NCBI GenBank assembly: GCA_946999045.1
Contig: CAMQBR010000030.1
Coordinates: 1-21,950, forward strand
Source: an uncultured Prevotella sp.
Lineage (GTDB): Bacteria; Bacteroidota; Bacteroidia; Bacteroidales; Bacteroidaceae
DNA length: 21,950 nt
Direction: 5' to 3'
Positions 1 to 7,842 of the stretch are shown here, in pieces; position 1 is the first letter of the stretch; each line of letters begins with the position of its first letter. The translations under genes and the position numbers were made by a program. A model generated the notes under the pieces. The model did not search any database and was not told the DNA's origin. It was given only the letters and a program-made list of their open reading frames with translations.

Positions 1-110
1 TAATACAATCTTATGCAAATTGTAATACAATCTTATGCAAATTGTAATACAATCTTATGCAAATTGTAATACAATCTCATGCAAATTATAATACAATCTT
101 ATGTAATTTG
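1..110. repeat. Tandem repeat, five 22-bp units
   Basis: Five head-to-tail copies of a 22-bp unit that begins TAATACAATCTTATGC. The first three are identical, the fourth differs at two bases and the fifth at two. Each junction forms a small dyad, ATTGT-AAT-ACAAT, so the array is a series of evenly spaced short palindromes. The array touches the window edge and may continue to the left. There is no coding potential in it. It could be a variable-number repeat or a set of protein sites; nothing in the sequence decides between these. Confidence 0.95.
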
Positions 111-206
111 TAAACTATTCATAATCATATAGATACAGTTAGCAAAGTTAGGAAGAACGGATATTGCCTTAGTGGCGAACATTGTTTCCTGTCTGTGGAA
201 ACATAA

Positions 207-292
207 GTCTAGTCCTATAATTTAGCTTTGTTACATTTTGATCTCAAAAATAAGTTCAGAAATCTAACAAACCTAAGTTGTAGAACCTGTCT
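207..292. repeat. Decayed copy of the inverted-repeat element
   Basis: The left arm (about 215-237) and right arm (about 261-287) resemble the arms of the clean element at 1877-1962: TTTAGCTTTGTTA on the left and AATCTAACAAACCTAA on the right, followed by GTAGAACC where the clean copy has TTGAACC. The arms no longer pair perfectly, so this is read as an old, diverged copy. TAGCTTTG (223-230) and its inverted partner CAAACCTA (268-275) both still fit the Bacteroidetes -7 consensus TAnnTTTG. The rest of 111-400 shows no gene. Confidence 0.6.
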
Positions 293-400
293 TAATATGC
301 TTACTTTTTGTTTGAGTTTTCCTTGATTACCCACATGATTCGTTATAGAGCCATTTTTTTGTAGTGAAATAGATATATGTTTGCACAATTATGAATACGA

Positions 401-437
401 AAAGGGGTGTACCATTTACTATATGATACACCCCTTT
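401..437 (-). terminator. Intrinsic terminator of eno
   Basis: A perfect 11-bp stem (AAAGGGGTGTA, 401-411, with TACACCCCTTT, 427-437) closes a 15-nt loop, 26 bases beyond the eno stop codon. Read on the minus strand, the 3' arm runs out in CCCCTTTTCG, so the U-run is short. Position and strength make it the likely end of the eno transcript. Confidence 0.8.
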
Positions 438-463
438 ATTCTCAATAAGAAAGAAATACCTTG

Positions 464-1771
464 TTACTTAACCTTATTGTAACCATATTTAGCTGAGCAG
501 CAAAGCTCCTCTTCAATACGAATCAATTGATTGTACTTAGCAATACGATCGGTACGGCTCATTGAACCAGTCTTAATCTGACCAGAGTTAGTAGCAACAG
601 CGATGTCAGCAATAGTGGTATCCTCTGTTTCACCAGAACGGTGAGAAGTTACAGTGGTGTAACCTGCACGGTGAGCCATCTCAATAGCCTCAAGAGTTTC
701 GGTCAAAGAACCAATCTGGTTAACCTTAATCAAGATAGAGTTAGCAGCACCCATCTTGATGCCCTTCTCTAAGAACTTAGTGTTAGTTACAAACAGGTCA
801 TCACCTACCAATTGACAACGACTACCAAGTTTGTTGGTAAGTTTAACCCAATTGTCCCAATCGTTTTCATCCAAACCATCTTCAATAGAGTCGATAGGAT
901 ATTTTGTGATAAGTTGATCCAAATAAGCAATTTGCTCTTCAGCAGTAAATTTCTTACCATTAGGATCTTTAGGCATACCGTTCTTTAATTGACGATAGTC
1001 ATAGAACCACTCACCATTCTCCTGAACAGCAAATTCCGATGCAGCGCAGTCCATTGCAATTTTAACATCTTTACCTGGCTCATAACCTGCGTCTTTGATA
1101 GCCTGAATAATAGAATCAAGTGCATCCTCAATACCATCGAACTTAGGAGCAAAACCACCTTCATCACCAACAGCGGTAGAAAGTCCACGCTTCTTCAACA
1201 ACTTAGCTAAAGCGTGAAATACCTCAGCACCCATGCGAATACCTTCTTTTACAGAAGGAGCACCAACAGGGCGAATCATGAACTCTTGGAATGCGATAGG
1301 AGCATCAGAATGAGCACCACCATTAATGATGTTCATCATAGGAACTGGTAATGTGTATGTGTTAACACCACCAATGTAACGATAAAGAGGAATGTTAAGA
1401 GCTTTTGCTGCAGTGTGAGCAACAGCCAAACTAACACCTAAGATAGCATTAGCACCCAGTTTGCTCTTTGTAGGAGTACCATCTAATGCAAGCATCTTAT
1501 AGTCAATCTTGCGTTGTTCCAATACGCAGCGTCCTTTCAAAGCAGGAGCAATAATGTTGTTAACATTATCAACAGCCTTTTGAACGCCCTTTCCACAATA
1601 ACGTTTCTTGTCGCCATCGCGCATTTCCAAAGCTTCGTTCTCACCTGTAGATGCACCAGAAGGTACGCTAGCACGACCCATTACACCGTTATCCAATGTT
1701 ACTTCAACTTCTACTGTAGGATTACCACGAGAGTCAAGAATCTCTCTTGCGTGAACTTTTTCAATTACCAT
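464..1771 (-). CDS. eno: Enolase (phosphopyruvate hydratase)
   Basis: Cytoplasmic glycolytic enzyme that interconverts 2-phosphoglycerate and phosphoenolpyruvate with Mg2+. The 435 residues are full length for bacterial enolase. Visible landmarks: the N-terminal domain with SRGNPTVEVEV (14-24) and the SGASTG active-site loop (39-44), H154 in GGAHSD, E163, the VGDEGGFAP motif with E204, the metal ligands D241, E297 (SIEDG) and D324 (GDDLFVTN), the catalytic base K349 (LIKVNQIGS), the signature SHRSGETED (376-384) and K400. The start is the only ATG that gives the conserved N-terminus VIEKVHAREILDSRG. There is no Shine-Dalgarno; the leader is AT-only, as is usual in this phylum. It is transcribed alone, divergently from the dcw cluster, with its own promoter and terminator. 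Confidence 0.99.
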   Translation of the reverse strand: MVIEKVHAREILDSRGNPTVEVEVTLDNGVMGRASVPSGASTGENEALEMRDGDKKRYCGKGVQKAVDNVNNIIAPALKGRCVLEQRKIDYKMLALDGTPTKSKLGANAILGVSLAVAHTAAKALNIPLYRYIGGVNTYTLPVPMMNIINGGAHSDAPIAFQEFMIRPVGAPSVKEGIRMGAEVFHALAKLLKKRGLSTAVGDEGGFAPKFDGIEDALDSIIQAIKDAGYEPGKDVKIAMDCAASEFAVQENGEWFYDYRQLKNGMPKDPNGKKFTAEEQIAYLDQLITKYPIDSIEDGLDENDWDNWVKLTNKLGSRCQLVGDDLFVTNTKFLEKGIKMGAANSILIKVNQIGSLTETLEAIEMAHRAGYTTVTSHRSGETEDTTIADIAVATNSGQIKTGSMSRTDRIAKYNQLIRIEEELCCSAKYGYNKVK

Positions 1772-1822
1772 AATAATTTATTTATTTTTTTATGAATGAA
1801 TAACTTTCTTGATTACTAATTG

Positions 1823-1853
1823 CAAAGATAACGATAAAAAAATAAAAAGCCAA
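1823..1853 (-). promoter_or_regulatory. Probable eno promoter
   Basis: On the minus strand TATCTTTG (1830-1823) matches the Bacteroidetes -7 box TAnnTTTG exactly. TTG (1853-1851) lies 20 bases upstream, as expected for the -33 element. Transcription would begin near 1816, giving a leader of about 45 nt. No start site was measured, so this rests on consensus and spacing only. Confidence 0.7.
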
Positions 1854-1876
1854 TATAACATATATAAAATTGTTTA

Positions 1877-1962
1877 AGGGTGGTTCAATAAATTAGCTTT
1901 GTTAGATTTCATGATTGCTTTTAAGACTAAAGTCTAACAAAGCTAATTTATTGAACCACCCT
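1877..1962. repeat. Perfect 30-bp inverted repeat between eno and mraZ
   Basis: Arms 1877-1906 and 1933-1962 are perfectly complementary over 30 bp and enclose 26 bases. The outer ends read AGGGTGGTTCAATAAATTAG. The same terminal pattern, with C for T and T for A at two positions, bounds the element at 21317-21509. Each arm carries an inward-facing TAGCTTTG (1894-1901 plus strand; 1945-1938 minus strand). It lies between the divergent promoters of eno and the dcw operon. There is no run of T after either arm, so it is not a typical terminator. It is best read as a small palindromic mobile element. The rest of 1772-2100 holds only the two promoters. Confidence 0.9.
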
Positions 1963-2058
1963 ATAAATCTCATAATAAGAAGCAGTGTTAAATATCATAA
2001 AATTGAGCCCTATAAATGAATTTAATTATAAAAGTGGAGAAATGTGGGGAAAAATATG

Positions 2059-2066
2059 TATCTTTG
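2059..2066 (+). promoter_or_regulatory. Probable dcw operon promoter (-7 box)
   Basis: TATCTTTG is an exact TAnnTTTG match 34 bases before the mraZ ATG and is identical to the -7 box of the divergent eno promoter. No clear TTTG is present at the -33 position, so only the -7 element is claimed. Transcription would start near 2073. The short leader contains AAGAGG eight bases or less from the ATG, an unusually good ribosome-binding site for this organism. Confidence 0.6.
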
Positions 2067-2100
2067 AAGGCACAATTAAATTTATATATAAGAGGTACGT

Positions 2101-2574
2101 ATGCGCTTTATCGGAAATATAGAAGCAAAGGTGGATGTTAAAGGTAGAGTGTTCTTGCCAGCGGTATTTCGAAAGGTACTGCAAACGTCGGTCAAAGAAC
2201 AACTTGTACTGAGAAAAGATGTGTTTCAATCGTGCCTCACACTCTATCCTGAAAGTGTATGGAATGCTCAACTTGACTACTTGCGCAAGCGTTTGTCAAG
2301 GTGGAATGCAGCAGAACAACAAATTTTTAGACAGTTTGTGTCGGATGCAGAATTGATGACATTAGACACCAATGGGCGTCTACTTATCCCAAAGCGATAT
2401 CTGCAAATGGCAGATATAGAACAATCAGTAAAGTTTATCGGTATGGACGATACTATTGAGATATGGAATAATCAACGTACTGGGCAGCCGTTTATGGATG
2501 CCGCCCCATTTGGTGAAGCATTACAATCGCTGATGCAACCCCATCAGGACGAATTAATAACAAAATTCGCATAA
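2101..2574 (+). CDS. mraZ: MraZ, transcriptional regulator of the dcw cluster
   Basis: MraZ is a ring-forming DNA-binding protein that in other bacteria binds repeats upstream of its own gene and controls the dcw operon. The 157 residues contain two SpoVT/AbrB-type half-domains, each marked by a conserved loop: DVKGR at 12-16 and DTNGRLLIP at 89-97. The start is fixed by the AAGAGG site and by the conserved opening RFIGNIEAKVDVKGR. It is first in the cluster, its stop is followed by a second stop (TAATAG), and rsmH begins three bases later. The usual tandem GTGGG-type MraZ boxes are not clear upstream; TGTGGGGA at 2043-2050 is the only candidate seen, and it abuts the -7 box. Confidence 0.95.
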   Translation: MRFIGNIEAKVDVKGRVFLPAVFRKVLQTSVKEQLVLRKDVFQSCLTLYPESVWNAQLDYLRKRLSRWNAAEQQIFRQFVSDAELMTLDTNGRLLIPKRYLQMADIEQSVKFIGMDDTIEIWNNQRTGQPFMDAAPFGEALQSLMQPHQDELITKFA

Positions 2575-2577
2575 TAG

Positions 2578-3516
2578 ATGACAAGCAACACTGCAAATAT
2601 ATATCATGTACCCGTACTTTTAGGCGAAAGTATTAATGGACTCAACATAATTCCAAATGGAGTTTATGTAGATGTAACGTTTGGCGGTGGTGGTCATAGC
2701 AAAAAGATACTATCGCTGTTGGGAACTGATGGGCATTTGTATAGCTTTGATCAAGATTTAGATGCACAACAAAACATTTTCAAGGAAGACAATGAAGTTC
2801 TGAAACAGAATAACTTTACCTTTGTACGATCCAACTTTAGATACCTCAAAAACTGGATGCGATACTATGGGATAGAACAGATAGACGGATTGTTGGCAGA
2901 CTTAGGCGTGTCAAGTCATCACTTTGATGCTGAAACAAGAGGTTTTTCCTTTAGATTTAATGCACCTTTGGATATGCGTATGAACACCAAAGCACAGCTA
3001 ACTGCTGCCGATGTGGTAAACACCTACGAGGAAGAGCAATTGGCTGATGTGTTCTATTTATACGGAGAACTAAAGAATGCTCGTCGCATAGCATCACTTT
3101 TGGTAAAGAGTAGAGCTGTAAAGAGTATTGATACCACCTTTGATTTGATGAAAGCTGTAGAACCTCTCTTTAAGCACAAGTGTGAAAAAAAAGAGCTCGC
3201 CAAATTGTTTCAAGCCTTGCGTATAGAGGTAAACCACGAGCTGGAGGCTTTACAAGAAATGTTGGAGAGTGCCACGACAGTGTTAAAATCAGGTGGCCGC
3301 TTATCGGTTATTACCTACCACTCATTGGAAGACCGTATGGTAAAAAACATCATGAAGGCAGGTAATATTCAGGGTAAAGTAAAACAAGATTTCTTTGGAA
3401 AGACAGAAACACCTTTCAAACTGATTAACAACAAAGTGATAGTGCCCACAGAAGAAGAACAGCAACGCAATCCACGCAGCAGAAGTGCCAAATTAAGAAT
3501 AGCAGAAAAGAAATGA
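2578..3516 (+). CDS. rsmH: 16S rRNA (cytosine-1402-N4)-methyltransferase RsmH
   Basis: S-adenosylmethionine-dependent enzyme that methylates N4 of C1402 in the ribosomal P site (formerly MraW). The 312 residues are the usual length. Motifs in order: VDVTFGGGGHS (31-41, SAM binding), FDQD (57-60), DLGVSS (108-113), RGFSF (121-125), LDMRM (131-135), LFQALRIEVN (210-219), ITYHSLEDR (245-253) and a C-terminal NPRSRSAKLR (298-307). The conserved order and presence of all motifs make the call secure. It is the second gene of the dcw operon; its stop overlaps the ATG of the next gene (ATGA), so translation of the two is probably coupled. Confidence 0.97.
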   Translation: MTSNTANIYHVPVLLGESINGLNIIPNGVYVDVTFGGGGHSKKILSLLGTDGHLYSFDQDLDAQQNIFKEDNEVLKQNNFTFVRSNFRYLKNWMRYYGIEQIDGLLADLGVSSHHFDAETRGFSFRFNAPLDMRMNTKAQLTAADVVNTYEEEQLADVFYLYGELKNARRIASLLVKSRAVKSIDTTFDLMKAVEPLFKHKCEKKELAKLFQALRIEVNHELEALQEMLESATTVLKSGGRLSVITYHSLEDRMVKNIMKAGNIQGKVKQDFFGKTETPFKLINNKVIVPTEEEQQRNPRSRSAKLRIAEKK

Positions 3517-4082
3517 ATAACGAGGAGACAGATAATAATCAACAACCCATAGTAACGATTCTTGATAAAGAATCGCAATCCACTTCTTCTGTTCCAAAAG
3601 ATAGTGTAGAGAGCAATGCTTCTATTGTATCAAAAACATCAGAAGTTACCGATACGTCTACTATAAAAGAAACAAAGAAGGTGGCGAATAAAGCCACAGA
3701 CGCTCCTACTCTGAAACAGATTATTGCCGAGACACGAGAGGAGGAAGCTCCTGCCTCAAAGACATTTACATTAAGAAAAATATTGGGTGGTGACATTTTA
3801 ACAACAGCCACAGTAAAAAAACAAATATGGCTTTTGTTGCTTATTACAGCATTTATCATTATCTACATTTCAAACAGGTACAGTGTACAGCAAAACCTAA
3901 TAAAGATAGATAGCCTGCAATGTATTTTGGAAGATGCACGCTATAAAGCATTGTCAACCAATAGTCAGCTTACAGAGAAAAGTAGAGAGAGTAATGTGTT
4001 AGAGATGTTGAAAGATAACAAAGACAGCGTGCTAAAGATAGCCAATCAGCCGCCATATATTATAGAAGTTCCCGAGAAATGA
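3513..4082 (+). CDS. ftsL: FtsL-like cell division protein
   Basis: A 189-residue bitopic membrane protein. Residues 1-103 are hydrophilic, rich in Ser, Thr, Glu and Lys and probably disordered. One hydrophobic segment (about 104-121, IWLLLLITAFIIIYIS) is followed by about 65 periplasmic residues with a heptad-like, coiled-coil-prone stretch and PPYIIEVPEK at the end. Size, topology and place between rsmH and the division PBP fit FtsL, which links FtsQ to the FtsW-FtsI synthase; sequence similarity alone would not show it, as is common for FtsL. It overlaps both neighbours by ATGA. The cytoplasmic tail is about three times longer than that of E. coli FtsL. The symbol rests on context and topology. 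Confidence 0.8.
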   Translation: MNNEETDNNQQPIVTILDKESQSTSSVPKDSVESNASIVSKTSEVTDTSTIKETKKVANKATDAPTLKQIIAETREEEAPASKTFTLRKILGGDILTTATVKKQIWLLLLITAFIIIYISNRYSVQQNLIKIDSLQCILEDARYKALSTNSQLTEKSRESNVLEMLKDNKDSVLKIANQPPYIIEVPEK

Positions 4083-6235
4083 GTAAATTTGATAGTAAAA
4101 AGATAATGCCTCGCTATAATGCGCTTGCCATTATTATGTCATTTGTAGCTCTTGCCGTAGTGGCTAAAACAGCTTATATAATGACAGCTAAACGAGATTA
4201 TTGGCTGAAAGTGGCAAGTAGGGTAAAGCGAGATAGCGTTGAGGTAAAGCCAACGCGTGGTAATATATTGAGTTGTAATGGAGAGCTCTTAGCAAGTTCG
4301 CTGCCCGAATTTAAGATATACATGGACTTTAAAGCCATGAAAGATTCGAAGGCAGATACATTACTAAATCTAAAGATAGACTCTATTGCACAGGGCTTAA
4401 GTAATATATTTCCAGAGAAATCGGCAGCAGCATTTAAGACCGAGTTCTTGGCAGAATATAAAAAGCAAAGCAGACATTGGCCTATATGGAAAAGCAGAAT
4501 AGACTATAATACATATACAGAAGTAAAGTCATTGCCTATCTTAAGGCTATCGCAGAATGCCAGTGGTTTTCATTGTGAAGAATTTAATGCACGTCAACGC
4601 CCATACGGTTCGTTAGCTGGTCGTACAATTGGTACTATGTATGGAGCTAAAGACACAGCTCGTTGTGGATTAGAGTTGGCTTACGACTCCATACTTCGAG
4701 GAAAGAATGGTATTGTACACCGTCGTAAAGTGCTCAATAAGTTCTTAAATATCATGGTAACCCCACCTATTGATGGCGCAGACATTGTTACTACTATTGA
4801 TGTGAGTATGCAAGATCTTGCCGAACGAGCTGTACTTAACGAGCTGCAAGAGATTAATGGTAATGTAGGTGTGGCTTTGGTGATGGAAGTTTCTACAGGC
4901 GACATCAAGGCCATTGTCAATATGGAAAAATGTATTGATGGCGAATATCGTGAAATAAAGAACCATGCTATTAGCGACTTACTGGAACCTGGTTCGGTAT
5001 TTAAAACTGCGTCTATTATGGTAGCTTTGGACGATGGAGTGGTAGATACATCGGCTACTGTAGAAACAGGATGTGGCGTATGGCCCATGTACGGCAAGCA
5101 GATGAGAGATCACAACTGGCGCCATGGAGGATATGGTTTGTTAACATTGCCACAGACATTGCTTAATAGTTCGAATATAGGTGTAAGTCGTATTATAGAC
5201 GAACATTATCATGATTGTCCAGAGAAATTTGTAAAAGGCATCTATCGCACAGGTTTGGCCGATAATCTTAATATTCCGTTGTTGGGAGCTTCGCCAGCTG
5301 TAATACGTATGCCCAAAAAGAACAACAGAGGACAATGGATTAACTGGAGCAAGACAGCCTTACCATGGATGAGTATTGGATATGAAACGCAAGTGCCACC
5401 TATCTCTACTCTTACCTTTTATAATGCTATTGCCAACAATGGTAAGATGATGCAACCACGCTTTGTAAAGCAAGTAGTAAAGAATGGTGAGGTGCTGATA
5501 GACTTTCCTCCAAAGGTGTTACGCTCACAAATATGTAAACCTAAAACTTTGGGCGAAATACAAACCATATTGGAGCATGTGGTAAGTCAAGGTATAGGAA
5601 AGAAAGCTGGTTCTCCTTCGTTTAAGATAGCTGGCAAAACAGGTACTGCACAAATATCGCAAGGCGCAGGAGGATATAAAGTAGGAGGTGTTAACTATTT
5701 GGTAAGCTTTGCTGGATTCTTTCCCGCCGACAAGCCACGATATAGTTGTATAGTATGTATACAGAAGTCGGGGTTGCCTGCCAGTGGCGGTGGTATGAGT
5801 GGTGTTGTGTTCCGTCATATTGCTGAAGGGATCATGGCACAAAACTTAAAGTTAGATGTAACAGATGCATGCGATTCGGCATCCGTTTTTGTTCCTGCCG
5901 TAAAAAATGGTAATATCTTGGCTGCCAGCTATGTATTGAGTCAATTGGGTATACCTTGCAATAGTAATTGGAGTGGTTCGTATGCCGATGGAAACCCTAT
6001 TTGGGGAACAGCGCAAAATGTAAGCAATAAGAGTATACAACTTAGACGTTCTAAGATATATGCCTATAAATACGTACCTACCGTTATAGGTATGGGGGCA
6101 CGTGATGCGGTGTATATATTGGAAAAACGTGGAATAAAAGTTTCACTGAAAGGATGTGGAAAGGTAACTCAACAGAGTTTGTTGCCAGGACACTATATTA
6201 GACGAGGTGAAATTTGTCATCTTACATTGAGATAG
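4079..6235 (+). CDS. ftsI: Division transpeptidase (class B PBP, FtsI/PBP3 type) with PASTA domain
   Basis: Periplasmic peptidoglycan crosslinking enzyme of the septum, anchored by one N-terminal membrane segment (about 12-31). A pedestal/dimerisation domain follows, with RGNILSCNGELLA (60-72) and RPYGSLAGRTIG (174-185). The transpeptidase domain has all three penicillin-binding motifs: SVFK (S306-K309, S306 nucleophile), SSN (364-366) and KTGTA (520-524). A C-terminal stretch of about 50 residues (VPTVIGMGARDAVYILEKRG, from 666) looks like one PASTA domain, a feature of division PBPs in Bacteroidetes and Gram-positives that is absent from E. coli FtsI. The 718-residue length agrees. It overlaps ftsL by four bases and would pair with FtsW encoded downstream. 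pbpB/PBP2B-like naming is equally valid. Confidence 0.93.
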   Translation: MSKFDSKKIMPRYNALAIIMSFVALAVVAKTAYIMTAKRDYWLKVASRVKRDSVEVKPTRGNILSCNGELLASSLPEFKIYMDFKAMKDSKADTLLNLKIDSIAQGLSNIFPEKSAAAFKTEFLAEYKKQSRHWPIWKSRIDYNTYTEVKSLPILRLSQNASGFHCEEFNARQRPYGSLAGRTIGTMYGAKDTARCGLELAYDSILRGKNGIVHRRKVLNKFLNIMVTPPIDGADIVTTIDVSMQDLAERAVLNELQEINGNVGVALVMEVSTGDIKAIVNMEKCIDGEYREIKNHAISDLLEPGSVFKTASIMVALDDGVVDTSATVETGCGVWPMYGKQMRDHNWRHGGYGLLTLPQTLLNSSNIGVSRIIDEHYHDCPEKFVKGIYRTGLADNLNIPLLGASPAVIRMPKKNNRGQWINWSKTALPWMSIGYETQVPPISTLTFYNAIANNGKMMQPRFVKQVVKNGEVLIDFPPKVLRSQICKPKTLGEIQTILEHVVSQGIGKKAGSPSFKIAGKTGTAQISQGAGGYKVGGVNYLVSFAGFFPADKPRYSCIVCIQKSGLPASGGGMSGVVFRHIAEGIMAQNLKLDVTDACDSASVFVPAVKNGNILAASYVLSQLGIPCNSNWSGSYADGNPIWGTAQNVSNKSIQLRRSKIYAYKYVPTVIGMGARDAVYILEKRGIKVSLKGCGKVTQQSLLPGHYIRRGEICHLTLR

Positions 6236-6259
6236 ATAAAGTTAATGGGAGTAGAGTAG

Positions 6260-6315
6260 AAGTTAATAGGGAGTATTAAACAAATGTTTTTCTCTCATTG
6301 CTCTCTATTCAACTT
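6260..6315 (+). other. Imperfect hairpin in the ftsI-murE gap
   Basis: AAGTTAATAGGGAG (6260-6273) can pair with CTCTCTATTCAACTT (6301-6315) to give about 14 bp with one bulged C and one G-U pair, around a 27-nt loop. This is the first gap of more than a few bases inside the operon (119 bases). No run of U follows on the plus strand, so it is not a classical terminator; it could be an mRNA processing or attenuation structure. Confidence 0.4.
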
Positions 6316-6354
6316 TAGAAAAAAAATAAAAAGTTCCATAAAATAAAAAAGAAT

Positions 6355-7806
6355 ATGACATTAAGTGAATTGATAAGAGACATCAAATCTTCAACCATAA
6401 TTGGTAAAGCAAATGTTAACATTACAGGAATACAAATAGACTCAAGAAAGGTACAGCAAGGCAACTTATTTGTAGCAATAAAAGGTACACAAGTAGACGG
6501 ACATCAATATATAACTAAGGCTATCTCTTTAGGTGCTGTTGCTATTTTGTGCGAACAAACTCCTGCAGAGCTACAAGAGGATGTTACATACGTGGTAGTT
6601 AAGTCTACAGAGGAGGAAGTAGGCAAGCTTGCTACTTGCTTTTATGGTTATCCATCAAAGCATCTTAAATTGGTAGGTGTTACTGGAACAAATGGAAAAA
6701 CAACTATTGCCACCTTATTATATAATATGTTCCGCAAGCTGGGACACAAGTGTGGACTGCTGTCAACCGTATGCAACTTTATAGAAGATGAGCAAATACC
6801 AGCTGATCATACCACCCCCGACCCCATAGAACTAAACCAGTTATTGGCTAAAATGGTAGAGGCAGGATGCGAATATGCTTTCATGGAATGCTCATCACAC
6901 GCTATTGCACAAAGACGTATAGGCGGACTTACTTTTGTTGGGGGGATTTTTACCAACCTAACTCGTGATCACTTAGATTATCATAAAACTTTTGAAAACT
7001 ATCGCAATGCAAAAAAAATGTTCTTCGATGAACTTCCAAAGTCGGCTTTCGCCATTACTAATGCTGATGATAAGAATGGTATGATTATGGTACAGAACAC
7101 CAAAGCTACCATTAAAACCTATTCTATCAAATCGATGGCAGACTTTAAGGCTCGTATCATAGAATGCCACTTTGAAGGAATGTATCTTGAGATAGACGGA
7201 CAAGACGTGGGAGTACAGTTTACGGGTAAGTTTAATGTAAGTAACCTACTGGCAGTATATGGTGCAGCTCGTATGTTAGGCAAAGAGCGTGAAGAGATAT
7301 TAGTAGCCATGAGTACCCTGCATAGTGTAAACGGACGTATGGATACTTTACATTCGCCAAAGGGTTATACCGCCATTGTAGATTATGCCCATACCCCAGA
7401 TGCATTGCGCAATGTGTTGTTAGCCATACACGAAGTAGATGGTAAAGGACACATTATTACAGTCTGTGGTGCTGGTGGTAATCGTGATAAAGGCAAACGT
7501 CCATTGATGGCACAAGAGGCAGTGAAGTTAAGTGATAAGGTAATTATTACCAGCGATAATCCTCGCTTTGAAGAGCCACAAGATATTATCAACGATATGT
7601 TGGCAGGTTTGGATGCCACACAAATGAAAAAGGTGCTGAGCATTGTAGACCGCAAGGAAGCTATCAAAACTGCTTGTATGTTAGCGCAAAAGAAAGATGT
7701 AATATTGATAGCAGGTAAGGGGCATGAAACGTATCAGGAGATAAAAGGCATAAAGCATCATTTTGACGATAAAGAGGTAGTGCGCAATATCTTTAACGAA
7801 CAATAA
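6355..7806 (+). CDS. murE: UDP-MurNAc-L-Ala-D-Glu:meso-diaminopimelate ligase
   Basis: Cytoplasmic ATP-dependent ligase that adds the third residue of the peptidoglycan stem peptide. At 483 residues it is the usual length. Seen in order: IDSRKVQQGNLFVAIKG (28-44) in the UDP-binding domain, the ATP loop GTNGKTT (111-117), TTPDP (153-157), ECSSHAI (178-184), NLTRDHLDYH (201-210), YRNAK with the lysine usually carbamylated (216-220), NGRMD (326-330), DYAHTPDAL (343-351) and AGKGHETYQ (453-461). The motif DNPR (401-404) is the known determinant for meso-diaminopimelate rather than L-lysine, so the wall is predicted to be of the DAP type. The ATG has only an AT-rich leader. murF does not follow, unlike in E. 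coli. Confidence 0.97.
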   Translation: MTLSELIRDIKSSTIIGKANVNITGIQIDSRKVQQGNLFVAIKGTQVDGHQYITKAISLGAVAILCEQTPAELQEDVTYVVVKSTEEEVGKLATCFYGYPSKHLKLVGVTGTNGKTTIATLLYNMFRKLGHKCGLLSTVCNFIEDEQIPADHTTPDPIELNQLLAKMVEAGCEYAFMECSSHAIAQRRIGGLTFVGGIFTNLTRDHLDYHKTFENYRNAKKMFFDELPKSAFAITNADDKNGMIMVQNTKATIKTYSIKSMADFKARIIECHFEGMYLEIDGQDVGVQFTGKFNVSNLLAVYGAARMLGKEREEILVAMSTLHSVNGRMDTLHSPKGYTAIVDYAHTPDALRNVLLAIHEVDGKGHIITVCGAGGNRDKGKRPLMAQEAVKLSDKVIITSDNPRFEEPQDIINDMLAGLDATQMKKVLSIVDRKEAIKTACMLAQKKDVILIAGKGHETYQEIKGIKHHFDDKEVVRNIFNEQ

Positions 7807-7842
7807 ACTAATGTGTGTATAACTCAATAAAGAAAGTAGACA

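Noticed and set aside
1..110. Tandem repeat considered as a CRISPR array
   Set aside because: Units are directly joined with no unique spacers.
1..110. Tandem repeat considered as a replication origin with iterons
   Set aside because: No DnaA-box (TTATNCACA) pattern and no replication gene nearby; only the regular spacing resembles iterons.
989..1210. Plus-strand open frame of 73 codons inside eno
   Set aside because: It lies wholly opposite a highly conserved enolase region, has no ribosome-binding site and its composition follows from the codon pattern of eno.
1877..1962. Inverted repeat considered as a terminator for eno or mraZ
   Set aside because: It lies upstream of both genes and neither arm is followed by a run of T.
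3539..3859. Minus-strand 106-codon frame opposite ftsL
   Set aside because: The ftsL-like frame has a membrane anchor, operon overlaps on both ends and sensible composition; the antisense frame has none of these.
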